Source of the DNA: Pratylenchus scribneri
Lineage: Eukaryota > Nematoda > Chromadorea > Rhabditida > Pratylenchidae
Length of the DNA stretch: 64,000 nt
Direction: 5' to 3'
Assembly (NCBI GenBank): GCA_030063045.1
Contig: JAQSEB010000015.1
Location: forward strand, 1,612,001-1,676,000
Shown here: piece after piece, positions 59,901-64,000 of the stretch
Position numbering within the stretch: the first letter of the stretch is position 1
Layout of the letters: each line of letters starts with the position of its first letter
Position numbers and translations under genes: made by a program
The notes under the pieces: generated by a model
Told to the model about the DNA's origin: nothing
The model's input: the letters and a program-made list of their open reading frames with translations, nothing else
The model's database searches: none

Positions 59901-62900
59901 TCTTATTTGAAAAATTTTTATCTAGGCTAAAAAATTTTTTAGAATCGAAAAATTGTAAACTGAGCCATATCGGCTATTTTGACTAAATATGCAAATTTTT
60001 CCTAGGTCAAAAAAATTTTTTAGAATCGAAAAATTGTAAACTGAGCCATATCGGCTATTTTGACTAAATATGCAAATTTTTCCTAGGCCAAAAAAATTTT
60101 TTAGAATCGAAAAATTGTAAGCTGAGCCATATCGGCTATTTTGACTAAATATGCAAATTTTTCCTAGGCCAAAAAAATTTTTTAGAATCGAAAAATTGTA
60201 AACTGAGCCATATCGGCTATTTTGACTAAATATGCAAATTTTTCCTAGGCCAAAAAAATTTTTTAGAATCGAAAAATTGTAAGCTGAGCCATATCGGCTA
60301 TTTTGACTAAATATGCAAATTTTTCCTAGGCCAAAAAAATTTTTTAGAATCGAAAAATTTCAAGCTGAGCCATATCGGCTATTTTGACTAAATATGCAAA
60401 TTTTTCCTAGGCCAAAAAAATTTTTTAGAATCGAAAAATTGTAAACTGAGCCATATCGGCTATTTTGACTAAATATGCAAATTTTTCCTAGGCCAAAAAA
60501 ATTTTTTAGAATCGAAAAATTTCAAGCTGAGCCATATCGGCTATTTTGACTAAATATGCAAATTTTTCCTAGGCCAAAAGAATTTTTTAGAATCGAAAAA
60601 TTTCAAGCTGAGCCATATCGGCTATTTTGAATCAATATGCAAATTTTTCAGAACCTAAAAAATATTATTTTCTTATTTGAAAAATTTTTATCTAGGCTAA
60701 AAAATTTTTTAGAATCGAAAAATTTCAAGCTGAGCCATATCGGCTATTTTGAATCAATATGCAAATTTTTCAGAACCTAAAAAATATTATTTTCTTATTT
60801 GAAAAATTTTTATCTAGGCTAAAAAATTTTTTAGAATCGAAAAATTGTAAACTGAGCCATATCGGCTATTTTGACTAAATATGCAAATTTTTCCTAGGTC
60901 AAAAAAATTTTTTAGAATCGAAAAATTGTAAACTGAGCCATATCGGCTATTTTGACTAAATATGCAAATTTTTCCTAGGCCAAAAAAATTTTTTAGAATC
61001 GAAAAATTGTAAGCTGAGCCATATCGGCTATTTTGACTAAATATGCAAATTTTTCCTAGGCCAAAAAAATTTTTTAGAATCGAAAAATTGTAAACTGAGC
61101 CATATCGGCTATTTTGACTAAATATGCAAATTTTTCCTAGGCCAAAAAAATTTTTTAGAATCGAAAAATTGTAAGCTGAGCCATATCGGCTATTTTGACT
61201 AAATATGCAAATTTTTCCTAGGCCAAAAAAATTTTTTAGAATCGAAAAATTTCAAGCTGAGCCATATCGGCTATTTTGACTAAATATGCAAATTTTTCAG
61301 AACCTAAAAAATATTATTTTCTTATTTGAAAAATTTTTATCTAGGCTAAAAAATTTTTTAGAATCGAAAAATTCAAGCTGAGCCATATCGGCTATTTTGA
61401 CTAAATATGCAAATTTTTCCTAGGCCAAAAAAATTTTTTAGAATCGAAAAATTTCAAGCTGAGCCATATCGGCTATTTTGACTAAATATGCAAATTTTTC
61501 CTAGGCCAAAAAAATTTTTTAGAATCGAAAAATTGTAAACTGAGCCATATCGGCTATTTTGACTAAATATGCAAATTTTTCCTAGGCCAAAAAAATTTTT
61601 TAGAATCGAAAAATTGTAAGCTGAGCCATATCGGCTATTTTGACTAAATATGCAAATTTTTCCTAGGCCAAAAAAATTTTTTAGAATCGAAAAATTGTAA
61701 ACTGAGCCATATCGGCTATTTTGACTAAATATGCAAATTTTTCCTAGGCCAAAAAAATTTTTTAGAATCGAAAAATTGTAAGCTGAGCCATATCGGCTAT
61801 TTTGACTAAATATGCAAATTTTTCCTAGGCCAAAAAAATTTTTTAGAATCGAAAAATTTCAAGCTGAGCCATATCGGCTATTTTGACTAAATATGCAAAT
61901 TTTTCCTAGGCCAAAAAAATTTTTTAGAATCGAAAAATTGTAAACTGAGCCATATCGGCTATTTTGACTAAATATGCAAATTTTTCCTAGGCCAAAAAAA
62001 TTTTTTAGAATCGAAAAATTTCAAGCTGAGCCATATCGGCTATTTTGACTAAATATGCAAATTTTTCCTAGGCCAAAAGAATTTTTTAGAATCGAAAAAT
62101 TTCAAGCTGAGCCATATCGGCTATTTTGACTAAATATGCAAATTTTTCCTAGGCCAAAAAAATTTTTTAGAATCGAAAAATTGTAAACTGAGCCATATCG
62201 GCTATTTTGACTAAATATGCAAATTTTTCCTAGGCCAAAAAAATTTTTTAGAATCGAAAAATTTCAAGCTGAGCCATATCGGCTATTTTGACTAAATATG
62301 CAAATTTTTCCTAGGCCAAAAAAATTTTTTAGAATCGAAAAATTTCAAGCTGAGCCATATCGGCTATTTTGACTAAATATGCAAATTTTTCCTAGGCCAA
62401 AAGAATTTTTTAGAATCGAAAAATTGTAAACTGAGCCATATCGGCTATTTTGACTAAATATGCAAATTTTTCCTAGGCCAAAAAAATTTTTTAGAATCGA
62501 AAAATTTCAAGCTGAGCCATATCGGCTATTTTGACTAAATATGCAAATTTTTCCTAGGCCAAAAAAATTTTTTAGAATCGAAAAATTGTAAACTGAGCCA
62601 TATCGGCTATTTTGACTAAATATGCAAATTTTTCCTAGGCCAAAAAAATTTTTTAGAATCGAAAAATTTCAAGCTGAGCCATATCGGCTATTTTGACTAA
62701 ATATGCAAATTTTTCCTAGGCCAAAAGAATTTTTTAGAATCGAAAAATTTCAAGCTGAGCCATATCGGCTATTTTGAATCAATATGCAAATTTTTCAGAA
62801 CCTAAAAAATATTATTTTCTTATTTGAAAAATTTTTATCTAGGCTAAAAAATTTTTTAGAATCGAAAAATTTCAAGCTGAGCCATATCGGCTATTTTGAA

Positions 62901-64000
62901 TCAATATGCAAATTTTTCAGAACCTAAAAAATATTATTTTCTTATTTGAAAAATTTTTATCTAGGCTAAAAAATTTTTTAGAATCGAAAAATTGTAAACT
63001 GAGCCATATCGGCTATTTTGACTAAATATGCAAATTTTTCCTAGGTCAAAAAAATTTTTTAGAATCGAAAAATTGTAAACTGAGCCATATCGGCTATTTT
63101 GACTAAATATGCAAATTTTTCCTAGGCCAAAAAAATTTTTTAGAATCGAAAAATTGTAAGCTGAGCCATATCGGCTATTTTGACTAAATATGCAAATTTT
63201 TCCTAGGCCAAAAAAATTTTTTAGAATCGAAAAATTGTAAACTGAGCCATATCGGCTATTTTGACTAAATATGCAAATTTTTCCTAGGCCAAAAAAATTT
63301 TTTAGAATCGAAAAATTGTAAGCTGAGCCATATCGGCTATTTTGACTAAATATGCAAATTTTTCCTAGGCCAAAAAAATTTTTTAGAATCGAAAAATTTC
63401 AAGCTGAGCCATATCGGCTATTTTGACTAAATATGCAAATTTTTCAGAACCTAAAAAATATTATTTTCTTATTTGAAAAATTTTTATCTAGGCTAAAAAA
63501 TTTTTTAGAATCGAAAAATTCAAGCTGAGCCATATCGGCTATTTTGACTAAATATGCAAATTTTTCCTAGGCCAAAAAAATTTTTTAGAATCGAAAAATT
63601 TCAAGCTGAGCCATATCGGCTATTTTGACTAAATATGCAAATTTTTCCTAGGCCAAAAAAATTTTTTAGAATCGAAAAATTGTAAACTGAGCCATATCGG
63701 CTATTTTGACTAAATATGCAAATTTTTCCTAGGCCAAAAAAATTTTTTAGAATCGAAAAATTTCAAGCTGAGCCATATCGGCTATTTTGACTAAATATGC
63801 AAATTTTTCCTAGGCCAAAAAAATTTTTTAGAATCGAAAAATTGTAAACTGAGCCATATCGGCTATTTTGACTAAATATGCAAATTTTTCCTAGGCCAAA
63901 AAAATTTTTTAGAATCGAAAAATTGTAAGCTGAGCCATATCGGCTATTTTGACTAAATATGCAAATTTTTCCTAGGCCAAAAAAATTTTTTAGAATCGAA
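44941..64000. repeat. Satellite 3 (81-bp and 122-bp monomers), continues past window
   Basis: The main monomer is 81 bp and contains gactaaatatgcaaattttt, cctaggccaaaaaaa, tagaatcgaaaaattg and gagccatatcggctat. A 122-bp form replaces the middle with cagaacctaaaaaatatt and gaaaaatttttatctagg. Two subtypes differ at attgtaaac versus atttcaagc. Zones: mostly 81-bp gtaaac type to about 46030, a homogeneous atttcaagc run to about 48790, gtaaac again to about 49480, then mixed 81/122-bp arrays. Multi-unit segments are re-duplicated (51403 to 53067, 1664 bp; 55819 to 56589, 770 bp). Minus-strand ORFs are by-products, as 81 bp is 27 codons. Confidence 0.97.

Noticed and set aside
26660..64000. CRISPR-like array
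   Set aside because: The repeats are contiguous tandem monomers with no unique spacers, and the DNA is eukaryotic.

Overview
The window looks like nuclear DNA of an AT-rich nematode. The evidence is short AT-rich introns with ttcag/tttag acceptors, spliced genes for secreted proteins, a DD37D mariner-type transposon typical of invertebrates, many small foldback elements, and a long satellite field. A tylenchid such as a root-knot nematode (Meloidogyne) would fit, but that is a guess from style and no diagnostic gene proves it. No rRNA, intact tRNA, CRISPR or bacterial operon is visible.

Layout. (1) 431-10102, minus strand: one large gene with at least 11 exons. It encodes a secreted, Lys/Glu-rich protein of at least 1253 residues and runs off the left edge. 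Its introns carry foldback elements, several with telomere-like CCCTAA/TTAGGG stretches in the loop. (2) 10103-14557: intergenic accessory DNA with a hAT-type MITE with a clean 8-bp target duplication, a decayed tRNA-like sequence, a mariner element whose transposase has a single in-frame stop, and copies of a repeat module also found upstream of the next genes. (3) 14558-19357 and 20915-26259, plus strand: two tandem paralogous 8-exon genes (683 and 681 codons by my splice model). Each encodes a signal peptide, a long cysteine-containing domain with no family I recognise, and a C-terminal J domain with intact HPD. Every length difference between matching exons is a multiple of three, while the introns differ by whole inserted foldback elements. 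(4) 26591-64000: about 37 kb of satellite DNA. Satellite 1 (114/138-bp monomers with higher-order duplication) runs to 44940 and is broken by a 1-kb island holding five 113-bp repeats. Satellite 3 (81/122-bp monomers) runs from 44941 past the right edge.

How it fits together. All three genes start with signal peptides and none shows a later clear membrane segment, so a cluster of secreted proteins, possibly effectors if the organism is a parasite, is a reasonable inference. The J domains imply partnership with an Hsp70, either BiP in the secretory pathway or a host Hsp70 if the proteins are exported. The minus-strand gene shares a short motif and a similar exon order with the J-domain pair and may be a distant relative. 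The cluster abuts a satellite block that looks centromeric, pericentromeric or subtelomeric. Splice junctions were worked out by eye from phase, consensus and comparison between paralogs.
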